Assembly: GCA_002344795.1 (NCBI GenBank)
Contig: DDUM01000031.1
Location: 62,001 to 126,000 of the forward strand
Length of the DNA stretch: 64,000 nt
Direction: 5' to 3'
From: Flammeovirgaceae bacterium UBA2338
GTDB lineage: Bacteria; Bacteroidota; Bacteroidia; Cytophagales; Cyclobacteriaceae
The translations under genes and the position numbers were made by a program. Every line of letters begins with the position of its first letter. Within the stretch, counting starts at the first letter, position 1. Shown here piece after piece: positions 34,706 to 44,595 of the stretch. The notes below the pieces were generated by a model. That model ran no database searches, was not told the origin of the DNA, and saw only the letters and a program-made list of their open reading frames with translations.

Positions 34706-35347
34706 TTACTCTGAGGCCTTCTTGGCAGGGACTTTGCCATCGACAACTCCTTCTAGCACATCTTTAATTTCTACGCGCTGTCCATCTCTGTAAGGAACGA
34801 TCCAGGCATCATTGACACCCATTTCCCTCATGTATTTTTTAAATGTATCAGCCTCCCAGTAATCGCGAAAGATACCAATGGTCAGTTTTTGCTCACCGCT
34901 ATCAGCAACTTCTCCGCCAAAGTTGGGATTGTTCTCAAAGTACTTGGAAAGGTCTTTGTTTTTGAAAGCACCAATCTGAACTTTAAAAACCACACCCTTG
35001 GAAAAGTCCATTGAATTTGCCGGAGGAGCCTCTTTCAATTTTGCGAGTTCCGCCTTACTGGATGACAAGTCGCTTCTCATTCTTGAGATTTGATCTTCCA
35101 ACTCAGCAATTTTTGCATCCTTATCGCTCACCGATGATTTTAACTGGTTAACCTGAGTGGTGAGGGAATTAACCTGGCTGTCAGCCGTTTGTTTTGCTTC
35201 AACAAAAGTTTTGAAGTTGGCAGGATTTTTTGCGTATTCTTTGGCTTTCTTTTTCCACTCTTTTTTTTCCTTTTTGGAGAGCTGCGCGAAAACTTGCGTG
35301 CCGGAAAAAATCAAAGCCAGGCAGAGGAATAATACTCTAGTTTTCAT
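34706..35347 (-). CDS. exported coiled-coil protein with a SPOR-like domain
   Basis: A 213-residue exported protein. After the signal (GTQVFAQ, about residue 22) comes a lysine-rich linker and a long coiled coil (about 50-105: heptads in VNSLTTQVNQLKSSVSDKDAKIAELEDQI). The C-terminal 80 residues form a SPOR-like fold (VVFKVQIGAFKNKDLSKYF, then KLTIGIFRDYWEADTFKKYM). SPOR domains bind peptidoglycan glycan strands lacking stem peptides, at division sites. The distant form here fits a cell-envelope role. A perfect hairpin follows the stop. Confidence 0.8.
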   Translation of the reverse strand: MKTRVLFLCLALIFSGTQVFAQLSKKEKKEWKKKAKEYAKNPANFKTFVEAKQTADSQVNSLTTQVNQLKSSVSDKDAKIAELEDQISRMRSDLSSSKAELAKLKEAPPANSMDFSKGVVFKVQIGAFKNKDLSKYFENNPNFGGEVADSGEQKLTIGIFRDYWEADTFKKYMREMGVNDAWIVPYRDGQRVEIKDVLEGVVDGKVPAKKASE

Positions 35348-35541
35348 ATTTAAATATTTGGTTGTTTTAATTTTTAAAATTCGTCTTGTTTCTACTTCAG
35401 CCCAAAGGTCGATAGAGCAAGTCTTATTTATTCACAATTGGGTTAAAATATGAACTAAAAGTAATAAAAAAACTTGATTTAAGGCCCTTTACAACGTTTG
35501 CTCACCTTGATTGAGGTTGAATCAACGGTATTTTCAACACC

Positions 35542-36939
35542 TTAAAGCCCTGCTCCTGTCATCTTTTCGGGTCTTACCCATTCATCAAACTGCTCTGAAG
35601 TAAGCAATCCCAATTCAACCGCAGCCTCTCTTAAGGTCTTATTTTCTTTATGGGCCTTCTTGGCAATCTTAGCGGCATTTTCGTACCCAATGTGGGTGTT
35701 CAGGGCTGTCACCAACATCAGTGAGTTTTCAAGGTGTTGCTTGAGTACTGGAATATTGGGCTTAATGCCAACGGCACATTTTTCTGTGAACGAGACACAG
35801 GCATCTCCAATAAGCAGCGCTGATTGTAAAACGTTGGCTGCGATAACAGGCTTAAAAACATTCAATTCAAAATGACCTGTTGACCCTCCAATTGAAACAG
35901 CGACATCATTGCCCATCACCTGAGCACACACCATAGTAAGTGCTTCCGGTTGTGTTGGATTTACCTTACCAGGCATGATAGATGATCCGGGTTCGTTATC
36001 GGGAATAATAATTTCTCCGATTCCACATCGTGGCCCTGAACTTAGCATTCTTATGTCATTGGCAATTTTCATCAGAGAAACAGCTGTGCGTTTCAACGCT
36101 CCGGATAAATCCACCATGGCATCATGCGCAGCCAATGCCTCAAATTTGTTGGGGGCCGTTACAAACGGATAGCCAGTGAGTTCCGCAATTTTTTTAGCCA
36201 CCAACACATCATATCCATTGGGTGTATTTAGTCCTGTGCCCACGGCTGTACCTCCTAAGGCCAGCTCACACACCATTTCAAGGGCATTCTTAATGGCCCG
36301 CTGGCTGTTGTCAAGCTGCTGCACATACCCTGAAAACTCCTGACCCAGGGTTAACGGGGTAGCATCCATAAAATGGGTGCGCCCTGTCTTTACAATGCTC
36401 TTAAATTCTTCACTCTTGGCAGCAAGGGTGTCTCTCAATTTTTTAATTCCTGCCAGCGTAACTTCAGTAGTAAGTTTGTATGCCGCGATGTGCATCGCTG
36501 TAGGGAAGGTGTCGTTGGATGATTGAGATTTGTTAACATCATCGTTGGGATGCAATACTTTCTTTTCATCAGTAAGATTTCCACCGTTGAGTACGTGTCC
36601 CCGGTACGCAATTACCTCGTTGCTATTCATGTTGCTTTGTGTGCCCGAACCGGTTTGCCAGATCACAAGAGGAAACTGATCATCCAGTTTGCCTGCTAAA
36701 ATCTCATCGCACACTTTGCCAATGAGGTCGGATTTCTCCTTAGGCAAAACGCCCAGCTCACTATTGGCCATGGCGGCAGCTTTTTTCAGATAGGCGAAAG
36801 CATAAATGATTTCTTTGGGCATTGAGGCCTCGGGGCCAATCTTAAAATTGTTTCGAGAACGCTCTGTTTGTGCTCCCCAATATTTATCTGCGGGCACTTT
36901 TACTTCGCCCATTGTGTCTTTCTCGATGCGGTAGTCCAT
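35542..36939 (-). CDS. fumC: fumarate hydratase class II
   Basis: A 465-residue class II fumarase that interconverts fumarate and malate in the TCA cycle, as a homotetramer in the cytosol. Key motifs: SGTQSNMNSNEV (98-109), THFMDATPLTLGQ with H189, and the fumarase/aspartase signature GSSIMPGKVN (318-327) with S319. Length and full-length alignment match E. coli FumC. The gene is transcribed alone, from a divergent promoter region shared with the M20 dipeptidase. Confidence 0.97.
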   Translation of the reverse strand: MDYRIEKDTMGEVKVPADKYWGAQTERSRNNFKIGPEASMPKEIIYAFAYLKKAAAMANSELGVLPKEKSDLIGKVCDEILAGKLDDQFPLVIWQTGSGTQSNMNSNEVIAYRGHVLNGGNLTDEKKVLHPNDDVNKSQSSNDTFPTAMHIAAYKLTTEVTLAGIKKLRDTLAAKSEEFKSIVKTGRTHFMDATPLTLGQEFSGYVQQLDNSQRAIKNALEMVCELALGGTAVGTGLNTPNGYDVLVAKKIAELTGYPFVTAPNKFEALAAHDAMVDLSGALKRTAVSLMKIANDIRMLSSGPRCGIGEIIIPDNEPGSSIMPGKVNPTQPEALTMVCAQVMGNDVAVSIGGSTGHFELNVFKPVIAANVLQSALLIGDACVSFTEKCAVGIKPNIPVLKQHLENSLMLVTALNTHIGYENAAKIAKKAHKENKTLREAAVELGLLTSEQFDEWVRPEKMTGAGL

Positions 36940-37089
36940 GGTTATAAAGAATTTGGTTCGTAAAAATAGAAATCGATTTACTTGAAAACACGTATTTCTA
37001 TGGAACTTAAGAAAAGTGCCTGCTTTTATGCATATGTCAATCCCATTAAGGGGAGTTAGGGTGCTCCTTCTATAATTTTTATCAAATAA

Positions 37090-37119
37090 TTGTAGTCACC
37101 CATTTCTAAAACTAATTTG
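37090..37119 (+). promoter_or_regulatory. candidate Bacteroidota promoter for the M20 dipeptidase
   Basis: TTG at 37090-37092 is followed after 19 bases by CTAATTTG (one mismatch from TAnnTTTG), about 19 bases upstream of the ATG. Confidence 0.4.
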
Positions 37120-37137
37120 CGTCATAACCCGATATTC

Positions 37138-38496
37138 ATGGTAAAGCAATATATAGAAGATAACAAAGATCGTTTTCTCGCAGAGTTATTTGACCTACTT
37201 CGAATTCCGTCAGTGAGTGCTGACAGCCGTCACAAAGGAGATGTACGAAAAGCCGCTGAGTTTATAGCGGATAAACTAAAAGCCGCAGGAGCAGATACGG
37301 TAGAAGTGCATGAGACGGAGGGTCATCCTATTGTATATGGAGAGAAAAAGAGCGGAAAAGATTTGCCAACCGTATTGGTTTATGGCCATTACGATGTGCA
37401 ACCACCTGATCCCCTGGAACTTTGGGATTCGCCTCCCTTCGAGCCTGTGATTAAGAATGAGAAGATTTATGCCAGAGGAGCCTGCGATGACAAAGGCCAG
37501 GTGTACATGCATATAAAAGCACTGGAAGTAATGATGAAGCAGGGACCATTGCCTTGTAACATCAAGTTTATGATTGAAGGGGAGGAGGAAGTAGGATCCG
37601 ACAACCTCGGTAAATTTGTAGTATCCAATAAGGAGCTTCTGAAAGCAGATGTTATCCTTATCTCAGACACATCAATTATCTCCCTGGATCACCCATCGAT
37701 CACAGTGGGCCTTCGGGGATTGAGCTACATGGAGGTGGAGGTGACCGGACCAAACAGAGATTTGCATTCAGGTGTTTACGGTGGAGCCGTAGCCAATCCG
37801 ATAAATACCTTGTGTGATATGATCCATTCTTTAATTGATGAAAATGGACACATTACTATTCCAGGATTTTATGATAAGGTAGTCGACCTTAGTAATAAAG
37901 AAAGAGAAGCGCTTAATCGGGCACCTTTTAATTTGGAAGAGTACAAAAAAGATTTAGGGATCAATGAGGTAAAAGGAGAAAATGGCTACACTACTTTGGA
38001 AAGAACCGGGGTGAGGCCCACGCTGGATGTAAATGGAATCTGGGGAGGGTACACAGGAGAAGGAGCAAAAACTGTTTTACCATCAAAAGCCAATGCAAAG
38101 ATTTCTATGCGGCTGGTTCCGGATCAGTCCAGTCATGAGATCACAGAATTATTTACAAAGCATATCAAGGCCATAGCGCCTGCTTATGTAAAGGTGAAGG
38201 TGATGGCGCACCACGGTGGGGAACCCGCTGTAACTCCTACAGATTCTCCGGCCTATAAGGCTGCCAGTAGTGCCTTTGAAGAAGTTTGGGGGAAAACGCC
38301 CATTCCATCACGCGATGGAGGTAGTATTCCTATTGTTGCCCTATTCAAAAAGGAACTGGGTTTAAATACTGTATTAATGGGTTTTGGTCTGGATAGTGAT
38401 GCTATTCACTCCCCGAATGAGCATTATGGGATTAAAAATTTTTTGTTGGGTATTGAAACCATCGTTTCATTTTATAAACACTATTCAAAAAAATAG
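37138..38496 (+). CDS. M20-family dipeptidase
   Basis: A 452-residue cytosolic M20 metallopeptidase of the carnosinase/CNDP type. Metal motifs: YGHYDVQPPDP, DDKGQVYMHIKA (D), EGEEEVGS (E pair), SDTS and, in the C-terminal half, a dimer-interface lid with GLRGLSYMEVEV. The last metal histidine is in SDAIHSPNEHYG near the end. The substrate class is dipeptides. The start is the ATG at 37138; the longer ORF begins with TTG and adds no conserved residues. No signal peptide is present, so it is unlike the exported M20 protein at 10047. Confidence 0.92.
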   Translation: MVKQYIEDNKDRFLAELFDLLRIPSVSADSRHKGDVRKAAEFIADKLKAAGADTVEVHETEGHPIVYGEKKSGKDLPTVLVYGHYDVQPPDPLELWDSPPFEPVIKNEKIYARGACDDKGQVYMHIKALEVMMKQGPLPCNIKFMIEGEEEVGSDNLGKFVVSNKELLKADVILISDTSIISLDHPSITVGLRGLSYMEVEVTGPNRDLHSGVYGGAVANPINTLCDMIHSLIDENGHITIPGFYDKVVDLSNKEREALNRAPFNLEEYKKDLGINEVKGENGYTTLERTGVRPTLDVNGIWGGYTGEGAKTVLPSKANAKISMRLVPDQSSHEITELFTKHIKAIAPAYVKVKVMAHHGGEPAVTPTDSPAYKAASSAFEEVWGKTPIPSRDGGSIPIVALFKKELGLNTVLMGFGLDSDAIHSPNEHYGIKNFLLGIETIVSFYKHYSKK

Positions 38497-38538
38497 CTGG
38501 AATTAAAACAGAGGTCATGAATTTTACTAGTAATGGTG

Positions 38539-38557
38539 TTGTTACGTTCGGTAACAA
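38539..38557. promoter_or_regulatory. inverted repeat TTGTTAC-N5-GTAACAA upstream of dsbD
   Basis: A perfect 7-bp inverted repeat with a 5-bp spacer lies 42 bases after the M20 stop and 51 bases before dsbD. It has no T run, so an operator is at least as likely as a terminator. Confidence 0.4.
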
Positions 38558-38608
38558 TTAATCAGTCGCCACATTCATTAACTTAGCGATCAATTTTCTG
38601 CAATTAAC

Positions 38609-40669
38609 ATGAAACGAGTCCTTATTCTTTTATTGTTTGTTAGCGCTGTCACGGCATTACAGGCTCAAATTCTTGAACCAACCAAATGGGCATCAAAGCC
38701 TTCTGTGACCAGTGCCAATGCTGGTGATGTAATTGAGTTAATTTTTGATGTAAAGATTGATGACAATTGGTACCTGTATTCAAGCGAATTTCCTTGTGAA
38801 GATGGACCCATTCCAACGAGTTTTACTTTTGTGCCCAATGCAGGCTATGAGTTGGTGGGCGGCATTATTCCTATAAACCCCGTAGACAAGTTTGATGATA
38901 TTTTCGAGTGTGATGTAAAAGTCTTTAAGAAAACAGCTCAGTTCAGGCAAAAAGTAAAACTGCTGGGCAAGGGAGTGGTAATAAAAGGGGAGTATGAATA
39001 TCAGGTGTGCACCGAAGTGGATGGACGTTGTGTTCCAGGCGATGGTGAATTTCTGTTTGACAAGATTGAAGTAAAAGGGGGTAGCGTAGTTCCAAAGATT
39101 GAGGAAACCACTGAAGCGACCAATCCGATTACTGTTACTGATAATTCTAAGAAAGAAACAGTTGAATATGGAGAAAACAAAGGGCCTTACATTGACGAAT
39201 CTGTTTTGGATGGTGAAAACAGTTTAAATAATGATTCTTTTCTGGGCTACTTGATTTTTGCTTTTGTTCTTGGGCTCACCTCTTTGATTACTCCTTGTGT
39301 TTTTCCTATGATACCGATGACGGTAACCTTCTTTTTGAAGGAGGGCCAGTCAAAAAGCAAGGGCATTCGTTATGCACTTATTTTTGGAGTTTCAATAATT
39401 CTCATCTATACATTAGCAGGTACAGTATTTGCCTTTGCACTTGGCGCAGAAGGGCTAAACGCATTGGCCACACATTGGGCACCAAATCTTTTTGTCTTTG
39501 CGATTTTCATTGTCTTTGCACTTTCGTTTCTGGGATTGTTTGAAATAAATGCTCCCCATCAATTGGTTAACAAGGTAGATCAGCAAGCAGAAAAGGGGGG
39601 ATTGATAGGGATATTCTTTATGGCTGCCACTTTGGTGTTGGTTTCTTTTTCGTGTACGCTCCCAATTGTGGGCAATGTAGTTGTGCTGGCAGCCGGAGGA
39701 GATGTGTTGAAGCCCATACTGGCCATGTTCTCTTATGCCTTGGCGTTTGCCATTCCATTCACATTGTTTGCCGTATTTCCCGAATGGATAAAAGGTCTGC
39801 CTAAGTCTGGAGGATGGCTCAATTCTGTTAAAGTAACTTTAGGCTTTCTGGAGTTGGCGTTGTGTTTGAAATTTTTCAGTATAGCGGATCAGGCATACCA
39901 TTGGGGGATACTGGATAGAGACACAAACATTACTTTATGGATTGTCATCTTTGGTTTGTTAGGACTTTATTTCCTTGGTAAGATTCGATTGCCTCATGAT
40001 AATCCGGTGGAAAAGGTAACAGTGCCTCGCCTGTTTCTTGCCATTTTCACTTTTTCATTTGTGGTTTACCTGGTGCCAGGGTTATGGGGGGCTCCACTTA
40101 AAGCACTGGCAGGTTACCTGCCTCCTAAATACACATTGGATTTTGACTTGGTTAGCGACAACAGTTTAGGCGGTGGAAACGAATCGTGTGAAGAACCAAA
40201 GTATGCAGACTTCCTTCACTTGCCTCATGGTCTAAAGGGATATTTTGACTACGACCAGGCGTTGGCGTGTGCAAGAAAACTGAAGAAGCCATTGTTTGTT
40301 GACTTCACCGGTCATGGCTGTACCAATTGCAGGGAGATGGAGGCTGTTGTATGGTCCGATCCCCAGGTACTTCATCGTTTGCGTGAAGATTATGTTATCG
40401 TAGCGTTATATGTTGATGACAAAACCGTTTTGCCGGAATCAGAGTGGTTTACTTCTTCTTATGATAATAAGGTTAAAAAAACCTTAGGTAAACAAAATGC
40501 CGATTTGCAGATTGCTAACCTTGAGAACAATGCGCAACCTTTTTATGTATTGGTTGGCGCGGACGAAAAGGTATTGGTATGGCCCTATGGATACAATAAG
40601 AATCCTGAGAAATTTGCCGACTTTCTTGATTTAGGAACCAAAAAATACCGGGAACTGTACGGGAATTGA
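38609..40669 (+). CDS. dsbD: thiol:disulfide interchange protein DsbD
   Basis: A 686-residue envelope electron carrier, which passes electrons from cytoplasmic thioredoxin to periplasmic disulfide reductants. An N-terminal signal (ALQAQ, 20) precedes the DsbD-alpha domain (about 25-160), which has C134 and C141. The membrane domain (about 210-500) has about eight helices with C230 (LITPCVFPM) and C349 (SFSCTLPIVG). The C-terminal thioredoxin domain has FTGHGCTNCREME (C571, C574). The domain order and spacing match known DsbD, so full function is likely. Its partners here are probably the TlpA-like proteins. Confidence 0.95.
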   Translation: MKRVLILLLFVSAVTALQAQILEPTKWASKPSVTSANAGDVIELIFDVKIDDNWYLYSSEFPCEDGPIPTSFTFVPNAGYELVGGIIPINPVDKFDDIFECDVKVFKKTAQFRQKVKLLGKGVVIKGEYEYQVCTEVDGRCVPGDGEFLFDKIEVKGGSVVPKIEETTEATNPITVTDNSKKETVEYGENKGPYIDESVLDGENSLNNDSFLGYLIFAFVLGLTSLITPCVFPMIPMTVTFFLKEGQSKSKGIRYALIFGVSIILIYTLAGTVFAFALGAEGLNALATHWAPNLFVFAIFIVFALSFLGLFEINAPHQLVNKVDQQAEKGGLIGIFFMAATLVLVSFSCTLPIVGNVVVLAAGGDVLKPILAMFSYALAFAIPFTLFAVFPEWIKGLPKSGGWLNSVKVTLGFLELALCLKFFSIADQAYHWGILDRDTNITLWIVIFGLLGLYFLGKIRLPHDNPVEKVTVPRLFLAIFTFSFVVYLVPGLWGAPLKALAGYLPPKYTLDFDLVSDNSLGGGNESCEEPKYADFLHLPHGLKGYFDYDQALACARKLKKPLFVDFTGHGCTNCREMEAVVWSDPQVLHRLREDYVIVALYVDDKTVLPESEWFTSSYDNKVKKTLGKQNADLQIANLENNAQPFYVLVGADEKVLVWPYGYNKNPEKFADFLDLGTKKYRELYGN

Positions 40670-40746
40670 TAAAATGAGTGGTTTTTAGGGATATACTGGC
40701 TATATTTCCAAAGCATTACTGGGTTCTAAGGGTCATTTTTTTGAGC

Positions 40747-40774
40747 TTTGCGAGCTTGTCGCAAAATTTTTTTT
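40747..40774 (+). terminator. hairpin with T run between dsbD and the M23 gene
   Basis: TTTGCGA-gcttg-TCGCAAA is followed by eight T's. It fits a Rho-independent terminator for dsbD, but it ends 7 bases before the M23 ATG, so it could also form in the M23 transcript and affect its translation. Confidence 0.65.
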
Positions 40775-40781
40775 AGCAAGG

Positions 40782-42092
40782 ATGCAGTTTTTAAAGTCTA
40801 TAAAAGGCATTTCTATTCTTTTTGTTGGGGTAATCGTTACTCTGGGAGTTGTCTATTCACTGTTTAGTTCAAAGCAGCTATTATCAGAGGCCGATTACGA
40901 ATCAGAAATCAGCACACCTCTTAACATGGATATTACCGAGCCGACATTGCTGTATGGCATGGTGGTCGACAGCCTCCATTTGACGGAAGGCATTGTGAAA
41001 CGGAATCAACGCTTTACTGATCTATTGTCAGATTATTACGTTTCTCCAGAGATCTATCAGCAACTTCATTTTGTGCCAAGAAACATTTTTGATTTCAGGA
41101 AAATTGCTGCCAATAAAAAGTACACACTTTTGTCAGGGCGGGATTCACTGAAATCCGCCAAGGCGATTATTTATGAACCGAATGCAATTGATTACGTGAT
41201 TTTTCATTTACAGGATACTCTTTTAGTGGAGGTGTGCCAGCGAGAGGTTGTTACTCAGGAGAAAATCATTACGGGTGTTATACAATCCAGCTTATCTGAA
41301 ACAATCGAAAATCTGGGGATTACACATGAGCTAACCAATCGATTTGTAGACATTTTCGCCTGGCAAGTTGATTTTCAGCGATTGCAAAAGGGGGATAAAT
41401 TCAAATTGATTTATGAAGAGAATCTTGTAGACGGAGTTACCATTGGAATAGAAAAGATCAATGGAGTTTATTTTGAACATTTTGGCAATGGGTATTATGC
41501 TTTCCCATATGACCAGGGGGAGGGTTTGGATTACTTCGATGAAAAGGGTAATAGTTTACGTAAGGCGTTGCTGAAGTATCCTATAGAGTTTACCAGAATC
41601 AGCTCTAGGTATTCACATAGTCGTTTTCACCCGGTAAGAAAAGTGTACAGGGCTCATCTGGGAACGGACTTTGCAGCCAGTACAGGTACGCCCATCCGGT
41701 CTGTTGGTGATGGCATTATATTAGAAGCGCAATACTCATCCAATAATGGAAATTATGTAAAAGTAAGGCACAACGCTACTTACACTACTCAGTACTTGCA
41801 TATGTCTAAGATTGCCTCTGGCATAAAGCCTGGCACAAGAGTGCGACAGGGACAAACGATAGGATTCGTTGGAAGTACGGGGCTTGCCACAGGGCCACAC
41901 TTATGTTATCGCTTTTGGAAGAATGGAGTTCAGGTTGATGCGTTAAGGGTTGACCTACCCCCCTCTCAACCCATCAAAGAGGAGAGTAAAGACGCATTCT
42001 TTGTAACTGCACGAGGTATTGCGGATCGTTTAGACAGAATATCCTTCCCCGAAGAAGTTCAGGAGGAAGAAGTCCTTGCTTCCGGCCGCTAA
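40782..42092 (+). CDS. M23 peptidoglycan endopeptidase (LytM/murein-hydrolase type)
   Basis: A 436-residue protein with one N-terminal membrane anchor (about 9-28). A long coiled/structured region (50-275) precedes the M23 domain. Zinc residues are HLGTD (H292, D296), YLHM (H340) and GPHLCYRF (H373). All four expected metal residues are present, so it can be an active DD-endopeptidase. It would cut the peptide cross-links of peptidoglycan from the outer face of the inner membrane. The gene start lies only 7 bases after a hairpin. Confidence 0.9.
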   Translation: MQFLKSIKGISILFVGVIVTLGVVYSLFSSKQLLSEADYESEISTPLNMDITEPTLLYGMVVDSLHLTEGIVKRNQRFTDLLSDYYVSPEIYQQLHFVPRNIFDFRKIAANKKYTLLSGRDSLKSAKAIIYEPNAIDYVIFHLQDTLLVEVCQREVVTQEKIITGVIQSSLSETIENLGITHELTNRFVDIFAWQVDFQRLQKGDKFKLIYEENLVDGVTIGIEKINGVYFEHFGNGYYAFPYDQGEGLDYFDEKGNSLRKALLKYPIEFTRISSRYSHSRFHPVRKVYRAHLGTDFAASTGTPIRSVGDGIILEAQYSSNNGNYVKVRHNATYTTQYLHMSKIASGIKPGTRVRQGQTIGFVGSTGLATGPHLCYRFWKNGVQVDALRVDLPPSQPIKEESKDAFFVTARGIADRLDRISFPEEVQEEEVLASGR

Positions 42093-42171
42093 TTTTCCTT
42101 TTTACTTTCTAAAGTCGTAATTTTCATCACAATTGATTGCTAAAGAGAGCATCGTATGATGTACGTGATGA

Positions 42172-44466
42172 ATGAATAAAACAACCCCATTATTTTTTGT
42201 TCTTATCTTTTTAACACTGAGCGCCAAAGCTCAGAGGGTGGGTGTGGTATTGAGTGGAGGGGGCGCCAAAGGGCTTGCACACATTGGTGTATTAAAAGCA
42301 TTAGAAGAAAACGAAATTCCAATTGACTATGTAGTAGGAACCTCTATGGGAGGGATCATTGCAGGTGCCTATGCTGCTGGAATGAGTCCCAATCAGATTG
42401 AGGATATTGCCTTATCAAAAGAGTTCATGGGCTGGATTACAGGAAGCCTGGAAGAAGGATATAATTATCAGTACAACAAAAAGGAAGATTATCCTTCTTT
42501 TGTTCGGTTTAATGTTTCTCTCGACTCTGCATATGGTTTTCTGCTCAACAGCAGTATTGCAAGTGACCTGTCTCTTAACTTTGCACTGGCAGAAATGTTT
42601 GCCCAGGCCTCATACATTTCTAAAAATAATTTTGACAGCCTCTTTGTTCCATTGCGGGTAGTTGCTGCAGATATTTTTACACAAACAGACGTGGTGCTAA
42701 AGAAGGGTGTGTTGAGTGACGCCTTGCGGGCCACTCAAACTGTTCCCTTTTTTTATCACCCTATAAAGGTAGATGGTAAATACCTTTTTGATGGAGGTGT
42801 TTATAATAACTTTCCCATTGACGTCATGCAGAAAGACTTTAACCCCGAAATTGTTATTGGGTCAAACGTCTCCACAAAAGTGTTTGAGGAATACCCTTAT
42901 GGGGAGGATGATAAACTGATTTCAAAATCTCTTCTTTATATGTTGCTGGATAAATCGGATCCGGCAAAAGTGCCTGAGAGTGGTGTCTATATTCAACCCA
43001 ATCTAAGAAATTATACAGCCTTTGATTTTAAGTATGCCAAAAACATGATTGATAGCGGATATCGACAAACGTTAAGGCAGATGGATGATATAAAAGAAAA
43101 GATTGCAGAAAGACGCACCTGTGAATCGGTAGCAGTGGAACGAAATATTTTTAATAGCAATGCACGACCCTGGGTAATCAAAGATGTCAACTTTGATCAA
43201 TTCAATTCAAAGCAAAGGAGGTATTTCAATAGGATTTTCCAAAACAAGAAGCAGCCTATGTACTTTAGCGATGTAAAAAAGGGTTACTTCAAACTTGTTT
43301 CAGAAGACTATTTCAAAAGTGTGTATCCCAGTATTGTGTATGACACCGCTGCTGATGCGTTCAATTTTGTGTTGTCACGCAGGCCTCAAAACAATTTTCA
43401 GGTCGATTTTGGAGGGGTGATTGCAACCAGAAGCTTTAGTACTATTTTTCTGGGGCTTCATTATTATTATTTTAACCGCACCCTCATCCATGCAAGTGCC
43501 AACTTCTATGCAGGGAGTTTTATGAAATCAGCAGAGGTGAAATATAGAATGGACTTGCCCAACTTTGGACAGTTCTATATTGAACCACAAGTTACTTTCA
43601 ACGCTTGGGATTACCTGGAAGGTCGGGATGTGGTAATTGACAAGTTCTCACCTACGGTTTTGGATCGTATTGATCGCAAAATAGGCGCAAGTATAGGTTT
43701 CCCTTTAGGAAGACAGTATAAGGCTTCTTTACATGGCTTTTACCTGAATAATGATGATAAATATATTAATACTGATGTCCTGACATCCATCGACACCCTG
43801 GACAATATGCAACTAAATGGTTTTAGAACCGGTATTAGTTTAACTTCAGGTAGCATGAACAGAAAACAATATCCTTCACAGGGTAAGTCTTTTTCCTTAA
43901 ACGCAGATTGGTTCACTGTTAAAGAGAGGTATACTCCCGGATCCACTTCGAATATCAGTCAGAATGTTGAAGAAAATCATTCCTGGCTCAGGGCCAGAAT
44001 CACACTTCAGCAATATTTTAAGTCTGGTTTCTATAGCTCAGGTTACTATTTTGATGGAGTGCTCTCTAATCAGCCTCTTTTTACCAACTATCAGGGATCA
44101 TTGATAACCGCGCCTGGCTTTTATCCCCTACAGGATAGTAAAACGTTGCTTCTGCAAAACTTTAGAGCATATAATTACGTGGCAGGAGGTTGGCGAAATG
44201 TTTTTACGATACGCAACAAACTGGACATTAGGCTTGAGGCATACGCTTTTAAACCTTTTGAAGCTATCGTAGAAGGACAAAACCAGGAAGGAATACTGGA
44301 TGATTCGTTTGAGAAGATGTTTTTCGCAGGGACGGCCGGAATGGTTTATCACAGTACGGTGGGGCCAATTAGCCTGAGCTTTAATTATTATGACGATCCG
44401 GAAAACCAATTTGGTGTTTTACTTCATGTAGGTTTTCTTCTATTCAATAAGACTTCTATGGAGTAG
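42172..44466 (+). CDS. patatin-like phospholipase with a BamA-like outer-membrane barrel (PlpD-like)
   Basis: A 764-residue protein with a signal (TLSAKAQ, 21) and an N-terminal patatin domain: oxyanion GGGAKG (29-34), nucleophile GTSMG with S58, and DGG with D207. These form the Ser-Asp dyad for lipid hydrolysis. After about residue 330 there is a short POTRA-like stretch (NARPWVIKDVNFD) and then a beta-barrel to the C-terminus (alternating strands such as SLSFNYYDDPENQFGVLLHVGFLLF). The order is that of PlpD-type (T5d) autotransporters in which the barrel exposes the phospholipase. It is the only gene on its short stretch of plus strand before the OmpA pair. Confidence 0.92.
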   Translation: MNKTTPLFFVLIFLTLSAKAQRVGVVLSGGGAKGLAHIGVLKALEENEIPIDYVVGTSMGGIIAGAYAAGMSPNQIEDIALSKEFMGWITGSLEEGYNYQYNKKEDYPSFVRFNVSLDSAYGFLLNSSIASDLSLNFALAEMFAQASYISKNNFDSLFVPLRVVAADIFTQTDVVLKKGVLSDALRATQTVPFFYHPIKVDGKYLFDGGVYNNFPIDVMQKDFNPEIVIGSNVSTKVFEEYPYGEDDKLISKSLLYMLLDKSDPAKVPESGVYIQPNLRNYTAFDFKYAKNMIDSGYRQTLRQMDDIKEKIAERRTCESVAVERNIFNSNARPWVIKDVNFDQFNSKQRRYFNRIFQNKKQPMYFSDVKKGYFKLVSEDYFKSVYPSIVYDTAADAFNFVLSRRPQNNFQVDFGGVIATRSFSTIFLGLHYYYFNRTLIHASANFYAGSFMKSAEVKYRMDLPNFGQFYIEPQVTFNAWDYLEGRDVVIDKFSPTVLDRIDRKIGASIGFPLGRQYKASLHGFYLNNDDKYINTDVLTSIDTLDNMQLNGFRTGISLTSGSMNRKQYPSQGKSFSLNADWFTVKERYTPGSTSNISQNVEENHSWLRARITLQQYFKSGFYSSGYYFDGVLSNQPLFTNYQGSLITAPGFYPLQDSKTLLLQNFRAYNYVAGGWRNVFTIRNKLDIRLEAYAFKPFEAIVEGQNQEGILDDSFEKMFFAGTAGMVYHSTVGPISLSFNYYDDPENQFGVLLHVGFLLFNKTSME

Positions 44467-44595
44467 AAGAGGGCAAACAGCCTTTTTAAGTCAAATTGGG
44501 TAAGCTTACATTATTTGTAATGGTGTATTATTTTTTCCCGTTTTTAAATTTTTAAGTATGTTTAATCCTTAATTCGGGATAGTCCGAGCATATAC

